Source: a virus
Length of the DNA stretch: 27,043 nucleotides
Virus record (IMG/VR): IMGVR_UViG_3300042936_000477
Span: 1 to 27,043 of that record
Reading direction: 5' to 3' (one strand)
Shown: positions 7,883 to 15,892 of the stretch, piece by piece
Numbering within the stretch: the first letter of the stretch is position 1
How the letters are laid out: each line of letters begins with the position of its first letter
Program-made: the position numbers and the translations under genes
Notes under the pieces: generated by a model
Databases searched by the model: none
Seen by the model: the letters and a program-made list of their open reading frames with translations, nothing else
Told to the model about the DNA's origin: nothing

Positions 7883-8773
7883 ATGTCAATACTTATATTG
7901 TCTAAAAAAGACGAGGACGAATATGAAAATCGTCGGCTCGTAGAAAGTCTTCGTGACTTAGGCATCCCTGCAACCATTTATCATCCTGATAAATTTGATG
8001 TCATAGTCGGTAAGAATACTGGCTATGGCATCAAATACAATGGACAAGAGTTTGACATGCCGAAACTCGTACTAACTCGTACAGGCTCGGGTACTACAGA
8101 GTTTATCACTGCAATAGTTAGACAGTTTGAAGAAGAAAATGTTCGTTGCATTAATTCATCGCTTAGTGTAGAAATTGCAAAAGATAAAATGAGGTCTCAT
8201 CAACTACTAGCAAGTCATGGATTGCCTATTCCAAACACAATGCTTGTGCGGTTTCCCGTAGAAGTAGACATTGTTGACAATATGATAGGATGGCCCTGTG
8301 TCGTTAAAATTATCAGTGGCAGCTATGGCGAAGGTATATATCTATGTGAAAGCAAAACGTCATTCAAGAAAATGATGGAGTTTGTTGGTAATTTGGACAC
8401 TCCGAAGATTTTACTAGTGCAAGAATATATTGATGCTAAGCCCGGAGAAGACCTGCGAGTATTCGTTATAGGTGGCAAGGTCATCGGGGCAATGAAGCGT
8501 CACGCACCCGAAGGTGACTTTAGAGCAAACATATCAGCAGGCGGTCGCGGCGAACCATTTGAGGTCAATAATGAGATTGACTATCTAGCTAGAGAGGCTG
8601 CTAGAATTTGCGGATTAGACATAGCTGGTATTGATTTACTCTTTGACAAAGATGGATACAAGATATGTGAGGCTAACTCTGCTCCTGGTTTCGAAGGATT
8701 TGAAAACTATTGTCAGGTAGATATTGCAGGGCAGATTGCAGAATACATCAAATATAAGCTAGGTATGATCTGA
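7883..8773 (+). CDS. ATP-grasp ligase, RimK-like (alpha-L-glutamate ligase family)
   Basis: A 296-residue enzyme the size of E. coli RimK (300), which adds glutamates to the C-terminus of ribosomal protein S6. Visible family features are an N-terminal pre-ATP-grasp domain, the nucleotide part WPCVVKIISGSYGEGI, VQEYI, DLRVFVIGGKVIGAMKR, the substrate segment FRANISAGG and the metal-binding end CEANSAPGFEG. The order and spacing follow RimK closely. Two in-frame options exist only at 7883; the overlapping ATG at 7879 is in another frame. It begins a run of enzymes (oxygenase, PP-loop ATPase, protease, oxygenase), so its substrate could be a phage peptide rather than S6; this cannot be told from sequence. 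Confidence 0.87.
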   Translation: MSILILSKKDEDEYENRRLVESLRDLGIPATIYHPDKFDVIVGKNTGYGIKYNGQEFDMPKLVLTRTGSGTTEFITAIVRQFEEENVRCINSSLSVEIAKDKMRSHQLLASHGLPIPNTMLVRFPVEVDIVDNMIGWPCVVKIISGSYGEGIYLCESKTSFKKMMEFVGNLDTPKILLVQEYIDAKPGEDLRVFVIGGKVIGAMKRHAPEGDFRANISAGGRGEPFEVNNEIDYLAREAARICGLDIAGIDLLFDKDGYKICEANSAPGFEGFENYCQVDIAGQIAEYIKYKLGMI

Positions 8774-8776
8774 TAG

Positions 8777-8782
8777 TAAATA
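8777..8782 (+). promoter_or_regulatory. Late promoter box next to an ATG (leaderless start)
   Basis: TAAATA ends 4 nt before the ATG at 8787 and no Shine-Dalgarno is present. With T4 geometry transcription would begin at or beside the ATG. Confidence 0.55.
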
Positions 8783-8786
8783 CTTC

Positions 8787-9419
8787 ATGAGCTACTTAAC
8801 TGACTTCATAACAAATTTTGGAAATGTAATTGAATTTGATTTTCCTCTTTGGGACACCGGCCGGGCACAATCTATATTAGACAAGCATCCGGGTTGGGTC
8901 AGATACCAGCCCCACAAACCAAACAATCGTTGGGGACTCAGTGTTACTAGCTTAGATGGCGGATTCTCAGGGGAACCCGATCTTTACAGCCTACGAGATT
9001 GGAACGCTATGAACGGTACTACTTATTGGGAAGCAGACTTCAAAGCAAGAACTAACGTAGTTGAGTTTATACCTGAACTAAATCCATTCTTAGACTTTTT
9101 TGGAAACAGCTTAGGTAGAGTTCATTTTCTCAAACTAAATGCAGGCGGATTCTTTCCGCCGCACAGAGATAACGGTGCAATAGTAGATAGCCCTACTTTT
9201 AGAATCCTAGTGCCAATCAATAATTTTGGCAAGAATCAAATGAAATGGATTCAGGAAGAAGAAGTGTTAAACTTAGAACCCGGAAGAACTTATTTTATCA
9301 ACACTACTAGACCACATAGTCTTTTTAGCTTCACTGATGATTGCACTATGTTAGTACTAAACATCGTGGTCACCAATGAAATACTAGACAAGCTAGTTCG
9401 CCGTGTCGTTCCAATTTGA
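8787..9419 (+). CDS. Aspartyl/asparaginyl beta-hydroxylase-like 2-oxoglutarate oxygenase
   Basis: A 210-residue double-stranded beta-helix protein. Iron ligands are visible: HRD in FFPPHRDNG (near residue 126) and the distal histidine in TRPHSLFSF (near 172), with an Arg/Thr-rich strand between. This fits the Asp/Asn hydroxylase-type Fe(II)/2-oxoglutarate enzymes, which hydroxylate protein or small-molecule side chains. The gene overlaps the next one by 17 nt, so the two are translated together. It is one of four oxygenases of this broad class in the window. The substrate is unknown; a peptide or virion protein is possible given its neighbours. Confidence 0.72.
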   Translation: MSYLTDFITNFGNVIEFDFPLWDTGRAQSILDKHPGWVRYQPHKPNNRWGLSVTSLDGGFSGEPDLYSLRDWNAMNGTTYWEADFKARTNVVEFIPELNPFLDFFGNSLGRVHFLKLNAGGFFPPHRDNGAIVDSPTFRILVPINNFGKNQMKWIQEEEVLNLEPGRTYFINTTRPHSLFSFTDDCTMLVLNIVVTNEILDKLVRRVVPI

Positions 9420-10386
9420 GCCATTTAAAGATCAGTGGTTAACGTTCACTGACATACTAGACCCGTTTGCTGAATGCGTAACGTATAATGTTGATTTGGA
9501 TGTAGACTTCTTCACCTCTTTGAAATTGGATAATGATAGCACATTGCAATACCGAATCAATGCGGCTAAAGCTGCTGCCGTTCAACTTGGAACTAACCCA
9601 GTACTATGCTTTAGTGGTGGCGTTGATAGTCAAGCAATGATCCAGTGTTGGAAAGAAGCAGAGCTAAAATTTGACGTTGCTATTATGGAATTTGAAAACA
9701 ATCTGAATCAGCATGACGTTTCTGTTGCACTAGAGTATTGTAGCGCACATGGAATTGAGCCGATTATATTAAAGCTAAATGTCATTCAATTTCTTACTAG
9801 AGATTGTATTGAGGTTGGAACAACGTATAAATGTGCAAGTCCTCACTTCATAACACACTATCAAATGTTTGACATGCTACGAGATTTAGGATATACAGGG
9901 ATATGTTGCGGCGGAACAGCATTTGCAAGAAATCACCGAGTGTGGGGACCAGCTCCTAGCGCAGCACAATCAAACTATATAGAATATAGCAAACAACATC
10001 AATTTCCAATTATTGGCAACTTTCTAGGATATGATCCTGCTCTTTGTTGGTCAATCGCTGTACTAACCCCTGAACATGATGTAGAATGGATTACTAGACA
10101 ATCTCGGATAGTATCTGAAACCAATGCTGTTCGCTATGCTGCTAAAATCTCAGGATACCGCAAACACGGATTTGACGTAATTCCTCAAGAGAACAAATAC
10201 ACTGGGTTCGAATTGATAAAAGATTATTTTGCAGAAAAGTTTAATGATGGTTGGGCATTTGAAAAGATGTTTAGAATACCCTTACAAAAGAAATTTGGCA
10301 CAGCGTTTGGCATACTGACCTTAACAGAACACCAAACTGCTGCTATAGATAAATTATATTATGAAGGTTCTAGTTCTAGCGGATAA
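9403..10386 (+). CDS. PP-loop ATPase (N-type ATP pyrophosphatase family)
   Basis: A 327-residue protein with the PP-loop SGGVDS at residues 71-76 after a hydrophobic strand (PVLCF), as in asparagine synthetase, QueC and NAD synthetase relatives, which adenylate a carbonyl group for amide formation or similar chemistry. No glutaminase domain is present. A CC pair and further cysteines occur (YKCAS, ICCGGTAF), but no zinc-finger spacing of QueC is clear. The start is GTG at 9403 within the end of the oxygenase gene (17-nt overlap). The 3' end overlaps the opposing gene by 33 nt. Combined with ATP-grasp and oxygenase neighbours, it may activate a carboxyl group on a shared substrate; this is inference. 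Confidence 0.7.
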   Translation: MSFQFEPFKDQWLTFTDILDPFAECVTYNVDLDVDFFTSLKLDNDSTLQYRINAAKAAAVQLGTNPVLCFSGGVDSQAMIQCWKEAELKFDVAIMEFENNLNQHDVSVALEYCSAHGIEPIILKLNVIQFLTRDCIEVGTTYKCASPHFITHYQMFDMLRDLGYTGICCGGTAFARNHRVWGPAPSAAQSNYIEYSKQHQFPIIGNFLGYDPALCWSIAVLTPEHDVEWITRQSRIVSETNAVRYAAKISGYRKHGFDVIPQENKYTGFELIKDYFAEKFNDGWAFEKMFRIPLQKKFGTAFGILTLTEHQTAAIDKLYYEGSSSSG

Positions 10387-11142
10387 ACCGCTCCCAGGAT
10401 TTCCGTGCAAATGATAATCAGAATAAGACATATCAGTTTGGTGACCACCAACAACCCAATGGTCAACGGATATGCCAGGATACATCGTATACTCAATTCC
10501 AATTAAACTATGATCATCAACCGGACTTAAACTAGTAGCTAAAATTTTAACTACGCCCTCTTCTCTAACGTCATTCCATTGCTTTATGATGTCATGCTCT
10601 CTGTCATGTGCTTCACGGCATAAGCGAGGAGTAGACCATATAGGAAACTCTCCCCTAGATGCATCACTTATACCTTTTGGCCTACAGTAATTAGGATCAG
10701 AAGTTAATCCGTGATTAACATATCTGTACCAGCTTGTACTTTTCCAAAGTTCAACGTCTACGTCATCATTTGGTATATGTGGATATCCATGTAGACATAG
10801 TATGTCAAGTTTAGTTTCTTTGATAGTTAAGTGGATTTGCTTCTCAAACGCAAAATGTAAATTCTTTGGCCAAAGATCAGAATAAAATTTTCTCGCTGTC
10901 AATCCGTCGTTTATCAACGTTTTTTCTTTTTGACGAATCAACTCCCGGCGCCCGTTTAAGTATATCACTTGAATTTCAGGATATTTTTTACAGATAGTTT
11001 CAGCTAACAATATTGACCGTTTGACTACTCCGTTGTTGCCGTTAACGAACACTATATCGCATTCCGGCATTGTCTCATCGATTGGATCTGCCCACTCATT
11101 TTCAAGTAGGTACAGGTCGCTTATAACATGTGCTTTAATCAT
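10354..11142 (-). CDS. Metallophosphoesterase-like protein with lost metal ligands
   Basis: A 262-residue protein with the outline of calcineurin-like phosphoesterases but degenerate motifs. SDLY at residues 8-11 stands where SDxH is expected, VNGNNG replaces the GD motif, LNGRREL replaces GNHE, and GGHQT replaces GHxH; only the histidine of LCLHGYPH and the GNPGS turn near the C-terminus are retained. It is therefore probably not a metal-dependent phosphatase and may be a binding or regulatory protein. It is transcribed against its neighbours, converging on and overlapping the PP-loop gene by 33 nt. The reverse-strand ATG at 11142 lies 7 nt after a TAAATA box and has no Shine-Dalgarno. Confidence 0.62.
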   Translation of the reverse strand: MIKAHVISDLYLLENEWADPIDETMPECDIVFVNGNNGVVKRSILLAETICKKYPEIQVIYLNGRRELIRQKEKTLINDGLTARKFYSDLWPKNLHFAFEKQIHLTIKETKLDILCLHGYPHIPNDDVDVELWKSTSWYRYVNHGLTSDPNYCRPKGISDASRGEFPIWSTPRLCREAHDREHDIIKQWNDVREEGVVKILATSLSPVDDHSLIGIEYTMYPGISVDHWVVGGHQTDMSYSDYHLHGNPGSGLSARTRTFII

Positions 11143-11149
11143 ACTTGAA

Positions 11150-11155
11150 TATTTA
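11150..11155 (-). promoter_or_regulatory. Late promoter box, reverse strand
   Basis: TAAATA on the reverse strand, 7 nt before the ATG of the degenerate phosphoesterase, sharing a divergent 56-nt spacer with the forward box at 11163. Confidence 0.5.
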
Positions 11156-11162
11156 TCTGGAC

Positions 11163-11168
11163 TAAATA
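11163..11168 (+). promoter_or_regulatory. Late promoter box of the subtilase gene
   Basis: CTAAATA on the forward strand 30 nt before the ATG at 11199. Here a normal leader exists, with TTTGGAGA as Shine-Dalgarno. Confidence 0.5.
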
Positions 11169-11198
11169 CACATATACTATATTTGGAGACTTATACTC

Positions 11199-12935
11199 AT
11201 GTCCGTGATTGTTACATTTGATACCCACGAAAATTATGCAGCCTTTGCTGCAAAGACCGGACTTGCGGTCACTGAAGGTGCAACCTCAGTTCAAATTCCT
11301 TGGGGAAAGCTAAAAGTTGCTAAGAATAGTGTCGGCGCAGTATCTTTTGCTCACAGTGAAAGCGAAACTACCGATACAGTAGAATTCATCATGAAGGGCG
11401 ACATCACACACGCTCAAGTCAGTGAGTTGATTACAGTCACCGCAGATTTAGGTAATGGATTTTATCATATTGAAACTAGTCAAGGACTAGCACTATTTGA
11501 TTTAGTAGATGGACTTGATCCAGTTTCTGCCGAACACGTAGTATTTCATGCAATATCTTCAATCGACGGCGTAAATCCAGAACAAGTAGGAATCGATCCG
11601 TTAAGCACAGATGGTCAGTGGGCAAGAATTCGTGTTGCTAGTACATATCGTCCTCTACTCAGTAGTTTTGAATATTATGACGATCTTGTAACTAAGAGCG
11701 TTCCTGAAATCTATCTAGCAGACTCCGGCGTAAATTGGAATCATGAAGAATTTGCAGGTACCGACCATGCTGATTTTTGGAAAGCTTCTATTTTTTCAAA
11801 TTTTGACGGTCAGATGGGTCACGGCACGTTAGTCGCATCTGCAATATTTGGAAAAAATGTAGGTATTGCTAAAAACGTCAAAGTTCTTAATTGTAAGATA
11901 AAAGGTCCAGAAGGTAGTGCTAACTTTGTAGAGTTAGGTAACCTAATAGATGCAATCATTGCAGAAACAGTAGCCAAACCAAATGTCACCCGCATCTTCA
12001 ATGCTTCTTGGGGAGTAGATGAGAATGTTTGGTTAGAAGCTAAATTTAGACAGCTATTAGATGCTGGAGTGACAGTAGTTTGTGCTGCCGGTAACTCTGG
12101 CGTTGATGTTGATACTATTACCCCTGCAGGTATGCCAGAGGTAATTACAGTTGGTGCAACTGATCGTTATGATATTCCTGCCGGCTTTAACAACATCGCT
12201 CCGACTGATAGTGGCCTTACTACTAACTACGGACAACGTCTAGATATTTTTGCCCCCGGCGACCATGTTGCACTTGCTGATAAAGACGGCGGCTATATGA
12301 TTAGCTCAGGTACATCTATTGCTGCCGGATATGTGTCAGGTGCTGCCGCACAAATTGCAGCACTATTTGAAAACAACCTACCAAATCCACTTCTACTCAC
12401 TAAGATTCTTGACAGTTCTACCAAAGACGCAATCTTGTTCGATGATGACAGATTTAGTGACAATCAAAACAAAATAGTACACTTAATCGGTACAAAAGAT
12501 GTGCAGGCAAATTCATTAGATCTGTATTTAGGAGCGTTCAATGTTACTACAGAACTATTCAACTTAGACCTAAATACAATTATTGATACTTCTCACTACA
12601 CAAAATTGTTACCTAGCGAAGCATTTAACTGGTCAATTTTGTTTGAACAAGAAGACTATGATACACTATATAGAGAATTCACTGTCCTAGATAGCTCGTC
12701 AGGACAATTAGTAGCAAATAAACCAACCGTTCAATTAGATGAAGGTGAAATTATTAGAATGGTTAGATTTAAGGCGTATGCAACAAGTGATACAGTTGCA
12801 CTACAGTCTCCTTGGATCTTATTCTTCCAAGTAGACCAAACTATTGATCCGGCTACAGTGAATGTTGACATCACCAGAGCGTTGTCAGAAACTAATAGCT
12901 CTAGTATTTTCTTATTTACACCAGAACTTAAGTAA
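11199..12935 (+). CDS. Subtilisin-like serine protease (S8 family)
   Basis: A 578-residue protease with the complete catalytic set: Asp175 in LADSGVN, His208 in GHGTLVA, oxyanion Asn299 in CAAGNSG and Ser373 in SGTSIAAG. The first 150 residues are a non-conserved domain that may act as inhibitor or targeting part, and about 160 residues after the catalytic core form a C-terminal extension. No signal peptide is visible, so it should act in the cytoplasm or in the virion. T4-like phages use an unrelated prohead protease, so this is an extra enzyme, possibly for maturation of a phage protein or peptide. It is followed 3 nt later by an oxygenase gene without its own Shine-Dalgarno. Confidence 0.9.
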   Translation: MSVIVTFDTHENYAAFAAKTGLAVTEGATSVQIPWGKLKVAKNSVGAVSFAHSESETTDTVEFIMKGDITHAQVSELITVTADLGNGFYHIETSQGLALFDLVDGLDPVSAEHVVFHAISSIDGVNPEQVGIDPLSTDGQWARIRVASTYRPLLSSFEYYDDLVTKSVPEIYLADSGVNWNHEEFAGTDHADFWKASIFSNFDGQMGHGTLVASAIFGKNVGIAKNVKVLNCKIKGPEGSANFVELGNLIDAIIAETVAKPNVTRIFNASWGVDENVWLEAKFRQLLDAGVTVVCAAGNSGVDVDTITPAGMPEVITVGATDRYDIPAGFNNIAPTDSGLTTNYGQRLDIFAPGDHVALADKDGGYMISSGTSIAAGYVSGAAAQIAALFENNLPNPLLLTKILDSSTKDAILFDDDRFSDNQNKIVHLIGTKDVQANSLDLYLGAFNVTTELFNLDLNTIIDTSHYTKLLPSEAFNWSILFEQEDYDTLYREFTVLDSSSGQLVANKPTVQLDEGEIIRMVRFKAYATSDTVALQSPWILFFQVDQTIDPATVNVDITRALSETNSSSIFLFTPELK

Positions 12936-12938
12936 CGC

Positions 12939-13721
12939 ATGACAAAAATAACCCCGATCGAGATTTCGGTAAATCCTAGATATGAAATCGGTGTAACAAA
13001 ATTAACTGGATACCTGTTAGAAGATTTGCTTACACCAAAAGAGTTTGAGTCACTGCTAAGTTACTGGGAACAATTCCATGTACACGGGATAGACTGGGAC
13101 AAGACCGTATATTATTTTAAGGGCAAAGCCCACGCTACAGCTAATCAGCGAACCTTTTTTGACTTGTATGATAGAAAGATATTTGATCTTCCTGAAAAAC
13201 AAGAATGGTACCATCAAACTAAAGATACAATATATGATTGGGCACGAGAAACATTAGGTAGAACCATTCATCCTAGAATTTTTCAAATTTTAGAAAAGGT
13301 AAAAACATTCCCGCCATTCAATAGTGAACCTGACAAGTGGATTCCTGTCAGAGGCATTATTAATGTTTTGGCTCACGAGAAAATATTAGAATATCATATT
13401 GATGCAGAATCAATCATATACAACGCTCCATTGAATCAAATTGACCAGTACAGCATTACCATATATTTAAATTCAGTTTCAGATGGTGGAGAATTTTGGA
13501 TAGACGGCGACCCAGGATTTGTATATCGCCCCGTACCAAATAGTGCTTTTGTGTTTAACGGCGGCAAAGCATTACACGGCGTAAGTATGAACTTAGACAA
13601 AGATCGCAACACTAGAAAAGCAATCACGTTTAGATTAGTCAGTGTTGATTCGTTATTGCTTCCGGGAGACCCTGATAAGTTCCTAGTGAAAACACCATCT
13701 CTTGACGAAATTAAAAATTAA
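12939..13721 (+). CDS. Fe(II)/2-oxoglutarate oxygenase, prolyl-hydroxylase type
   Basis: A 260-residue protein. The iron site reads HID in LEYHIDAES (near residue 147) and the distal His in ALHGVSMN (near 212), followed by an Arg-x-x-x-T-F strand (RKAITFRL) that would hold 2-oxoglutarate. The segment ITIYLNSVSDGGEFWI is the usual core strand pair of the P4H class. An N-terminal region of about 120 residues has no recognised domain. The start ATG lies 3 nt after the subtilase stop, without Shine-Dalgarno, so it is probably translated by coupling. Substrate unknown. Confidence 0.77.
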   Translation: MTKITPIEISVNPRYEIGVTKLTGYLLEDLLTPKEFESLLSYWEQFHVHGIDWDKTVYYFKGKAHATANQRTFFDLYDRKIFDLPEKQEWYHQTKDTIYDWARETLGRTIHPRIFQILEKVKTFPPFNSEPDKWIPVRGIINVLAHEKILEYHIDAESIIYNAPLNQIDQYSITIYLNSVSDGGEFWIDGDPGFVYRPVPNSAFVFNGGKALHGVSMNLDKDRNTRKAITFRLVSVDSLLLPGDPDKFLVKTPSLDEIKN

Positions 13722-13727
13722 TTCACA

Positions 13728-13739
13728 TATAAATAAATA
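13728..13739 (+). promoter_or_regulatory. Late promoter, TATAAATA plus overlapping TAAATA
   Basis: A perfect T4 late octamer TATAAATA at 13728-13735 overlaps a second TAAATA at 13734-13739 that ends 5 nt before the ATG at 13745. No Shine-Dalgarno is present. Confidence 0.65.
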
Positions 13740-13744
13740 CTATC

Positions 13745-13975
13745 ATGAAAAAGATGTACACAAACAATCCTATAATAGAAACAGAAATAATTGAGTTTGA
13801 TAAAAAAGAACTTGATGCCGAAAAGCGTATTAAAGTTTTAGAGGAAAAGGTTCGCATGTTAAGCGAACAATTGCACAAGATGGCTTCTACACTCAATCTT
13901 AATAGCAGACAGATTCGTAAACAGAACACCGACATTAATAATGTTACAACAGCGGTCCGCAGTAAGTTTAGCTAA
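13745..13975 (+). CDS. Small coiled-coil protein (76 aa)
   Basis: Residues about 20-50 form a clear heptad pattern (KRIKVLEEKVRMLSEQLHKM), so the protein is probably a parallel or antiparallel oligomer; the C-terminal third is polar with Asn and Arg. No membrane segment or enzyme motif. It starts 5 nt after a late promoter box without Shine-Dalgarno (predicted leaderless mRNA). The next late box lies across its stop codon. Function unknown; an assembly chaperone or scaffold is possible. Confidence 0.65.
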   Translation: MKKMYTNNPIIETEIIEFDKKELDAEKRIKVLEEKVRMLSEQLHKMASTLNLNSRQIRKQNTDINNVTTAVRSKFS

Positions 13976-13977
13976 AT
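13972..13977 (+). promoter_or_regulatory. Late promoter box of the PlcP/LpxH-like operon
   Basis: CTAAATA overlapping the stop codon of the coiled-coil gene and ending 6 nt before the ATG at 13984; no Shine-Dalgarno. Confidence 0.55.
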
Positions 13978-13983
13978 AGCTGT

Positions 13984-14769
13984 ATGTCACAGAAAACCTA
14001 CAGAACAATTTTTATCAGCGATGTCCATTTGGGTACTAAATCCTGTAAAGCAGAACTTCTCAACAACTTTCTAAAGCACAATACTTGTGAGACATTATAT
14101 CTTGTAGGTGACATTATAGATGCATGGAAAATGCAGCAAAATAAACTACGCTGGAAACAATCACATACTAATGTGGTCCGTAGGATTCTTGGTCACAGTA
14201 AAAGAGATACTGATGTGATTTATGTTGCCGGCAACCATGACGAATTCTTGCGCCCTATGATTCCTTATGCAGCAAGTTTTGGCAGAATGCAAATCGCTAA
14301 CATGCATACTCATTTGGGCGTAGATGGCAAAAAGTATCTCGTAGTACACGGCGACCTGTTTGATGGCATCACTAGATTGGCTCCTTGGTTAAGCTTTTTG
14401 GGTGATAAAGCGTATGATTTTGTGCTAGAACTAAACAGTAGGTTCAACTGGATTAGACACCGGATGGGCTTCGGGTATTGGTCGCTATCAAAGTTTCTCA
14501 AACATAAAGTCAAAAAGGCAGTAGACTTCATGTTTAAGTTTGAACAAAACGTTACTGCATACTGTAAGCGTAAAGGTTATGATGGTGTAATATGCGGTCA
14601 TATCCATAATGCTGAAATAAAAATGATAGACGGTATTGTTTATATGAATGACGGTGACTGGGTAGAATCATGCACTGCATTAGTAGAGCATCACGATGGA
14701 CGCTGGGAAATCATTACTTGGCAGGAGATGAAAAATGAAGGTACAAACACTAGTAAGAAAGATGTATGA
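13984..14769 (+). CDS. Metallophosphoesterase of the LpxH/PlcP type
   Basis: A 261-residue calcineurin-like phosphoesterase with all metal motifs: SDVHLG (Asp13, His15), GDIID (Asp43), GNHDE (Asn84, His85), HGDLFD (His122) and GHIHNAE near residue 206. Such proteins are commonly annotated UDP-2,3-diacylglucosamine hydrolase (LpxH), but close relatives in alphaproteobacteria are PlcP, a phospholipase C that splits phosphatidylcholine and phosphatidylethanolamine to diacylglycerol during phosphate starvation. The neighbouring glycosyltransferase favours the PlcP reading, because plcP and a GT4 diacylglycerol glycosyltransferase (agt) are paired in many marine bacteria. The 3' end overlaps a 43-residue gene by 35 nt. 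The choice between LpxH and PlcP is not settled by sequence alone. Confidence 0.78.
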   Translation: MSQKTYRTIFISDVHLGTKSCKAELLNNFLKHNTCETLYLVGDIIDAWKMQQNKLRWKQSHTNVVRRILGHSKRDTDVIYVAGNHDEFLRPMIPYAASFGRMQIANMHTHLGVDGKKYLVVHGDLFDGITRLAPWLSFLGDKAYDFVLELNSRFNWIRHRMGFGYWSLSKFLKHKVKKAVDFMFKFEQNVTAYCKRKGYDGVICGHIHNAEIKMIDGIVYMNDGDWVESCTALVEHHDGRWEIITWQEMKNEGTNTSKKDV

Positions 14770-14866
14770 AGCTATTTTGAATAAAGACCAAAAAAAAGAA
14801 AAAGAGCTTTGGATGAAGTCATTAAAAAAATCGCTCAAGCATAAAAACACTTTCGTTATAAAATGA
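14735..14866 (+). CDS. Small basic protein bridging the operon (43 aa)
   Basis: An open frame of 43 codons that starts inside the end of the phosphoesterase gene, with GGAGATGAAAAATG placing a Shine-Dalgarno (GGAG) 7 nt upstream, and stops in an ATGA overlap with the glycosyltransferase start. The product is highly basic, about a third Lys/Arg, with an amphipathic helix pattern (LVRKMYEAILNKDQKKEKEL) that could lie on a membrane surface. The double overlap suggests it is real and keeps the three genes translationally coupled. No family recognised. Confidence 0.55.
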   Translation: MKVQTLVRKMYEAILNKDQKKEKELWMKSLKKSLKHKNTFVIK

Positions 14867-15849
14867 AAACGATACTTGTAATTACTGATATTGTTGATGG
14901 ACAAGTGAATGGTGTAGCAACCACATTTGAAAATCTAAAAATTCTGGCTGGAAAAGATAACTTTAAGATAGAGTTCATCAATCCGCATTGTTTCTATAAT
15001 TTTTCAGCACCTAGATATCCTGAGGTAAAGCTTTCTATACCACTTAGGATAGGTAAGAAGATTAAAGATATAAATCCAGACTATGTGCATATTGCAACAG
15101 AAGGACCTATTGGTCTTGCTGCTAAACTTTGGCTTGATAAACACAAGCGGAAATACAATACAAGCTATCATACTAAGTTTCCAGAATTTGTAGAAAGAAT
15201 ATACCACATACCTGAAAAATATACATACAACTATTTGCGCTGGTTCCACAAACATAGCGGTGTTGTACTAACTACTACTCAGACTATGGTAGAAGAATTA
15301 AAAGACAATGGCTTTACTGGCAATATACTGTCATGGACCCGAGGAGTAGATACTAAGATATTTTACCCTAGAACAAAAACATCTGGTCTAACCTTAATCA
15401 ATGTGGGTAGAGTCAGTAAAGAAAAAGGACTAGATGATTTTTGTTCACTGGCGTATCCTAATGCTAAAAAGATTGTAGTAGGCGATGGTCCTTATAGAAA
15501 AGAACTAGAATCAAAATATCCTAATGTAGAATTTGTTGGGGTAAAGCGTGGCAACGAGTTAGCAGAATATTATGCTAACAGTGATGTATTCGTGTTTCCA
15601 AGCAGAGAAGATACATTCGGTATTGTAATGATTGAATCAATGGCTTGTGGTGTCCCTGTCGCAGCTTACAATGTTACTGGTCCTAAAGATGTTATTGACC
15701 AACACGAAACAGGCTTTATGGATAATAGTCTGTCTGTTGCTATTGACCACTGTTTAGAACTTAATAGGACCAGTGTTTACGAAAAAAGCAAAAAGTGGAC
15801 TTGGGAAAACTGCTGGGATATTTTCAAAAATAATCTAGTCACCATATAA
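14863..15849 (+). CDS. Glycosyltransferase family 4, possible diacylglycerol glycosyltransferase
   Basis: A 328-residue GT-B enzyme. The N-terminal glycine-rich turn (TDIVDGQVNGVATTFENL region, residues 8-25) is the form found in MgtA/SQD2/Agt-type lipid glycosyltransferases. The C-terminal donor domain has LINVGRVSKEKGLDD, VVGDGPY and the E-x7-E-type motif SREDTFGIVMIESMACG. ATGA overlap with the 43-residue gene ties it to the upstream phosphoesterase. If the latter is PlcP, this enzyme would put glucose or glucuronate on the released diacylglycerol. Alternatives are LPS or capsule glycosylation. The gene ends just before a run of eight A and the next promoter; no terminator hairpin is seen. 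Confidence 0.85.
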   Translation: MKTILVITDIVDGQVNGVATTFENLKILAGKDNFKIEFINPHCFYNFSAPRYPEVKLSIPLRIGKKIKDINPDYVHIATEGPIGLAAKLWLDKHKRKYNTSYHTKFPEFVERIYHIPEKYTYNYLRWFHKHSGVVLTTTQTMVEELKDNGFTGNILSWTRGVDTKIFYPRTKTSGLTLINVGRVSKEKGLDDFCSLAYPNAKKIVVGDGPYRKELESKYPNVEFVGVKRGNELAEYYANSDVFVFPSREDTFGIVMIESMACGVPVAAYNVTGPKDVIDQHETGFMDNSLSVAIDHCLELNRTSVYEKSKKWTWENCWDIFKNNLVTI

Positions 15850-15857
15850 AAAAAAGG

Positions 15858-15886
15858 TTGACATTTGATTCATAGTTTGTTATAAA
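15858..15886 (+). promoter_or_regulatory. Sigma70-like promoter with leaderless geometry
   Basis: TTGACA at 15858-15863, 17-nt spacer, TATAAA at 15881-15886. The ATG of the next gene is at 15893, the expected start point of transcription, and there is no Shine-Dalgarno. Confidence 0.75.
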
Positions 15887-15892
15887 GAGACT

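Noticed and set aside
8271-8300. TTGACA inside the RimK-like gene
   Set aside because: No TATAAT-like hexamer at a 16-18 nt distance.
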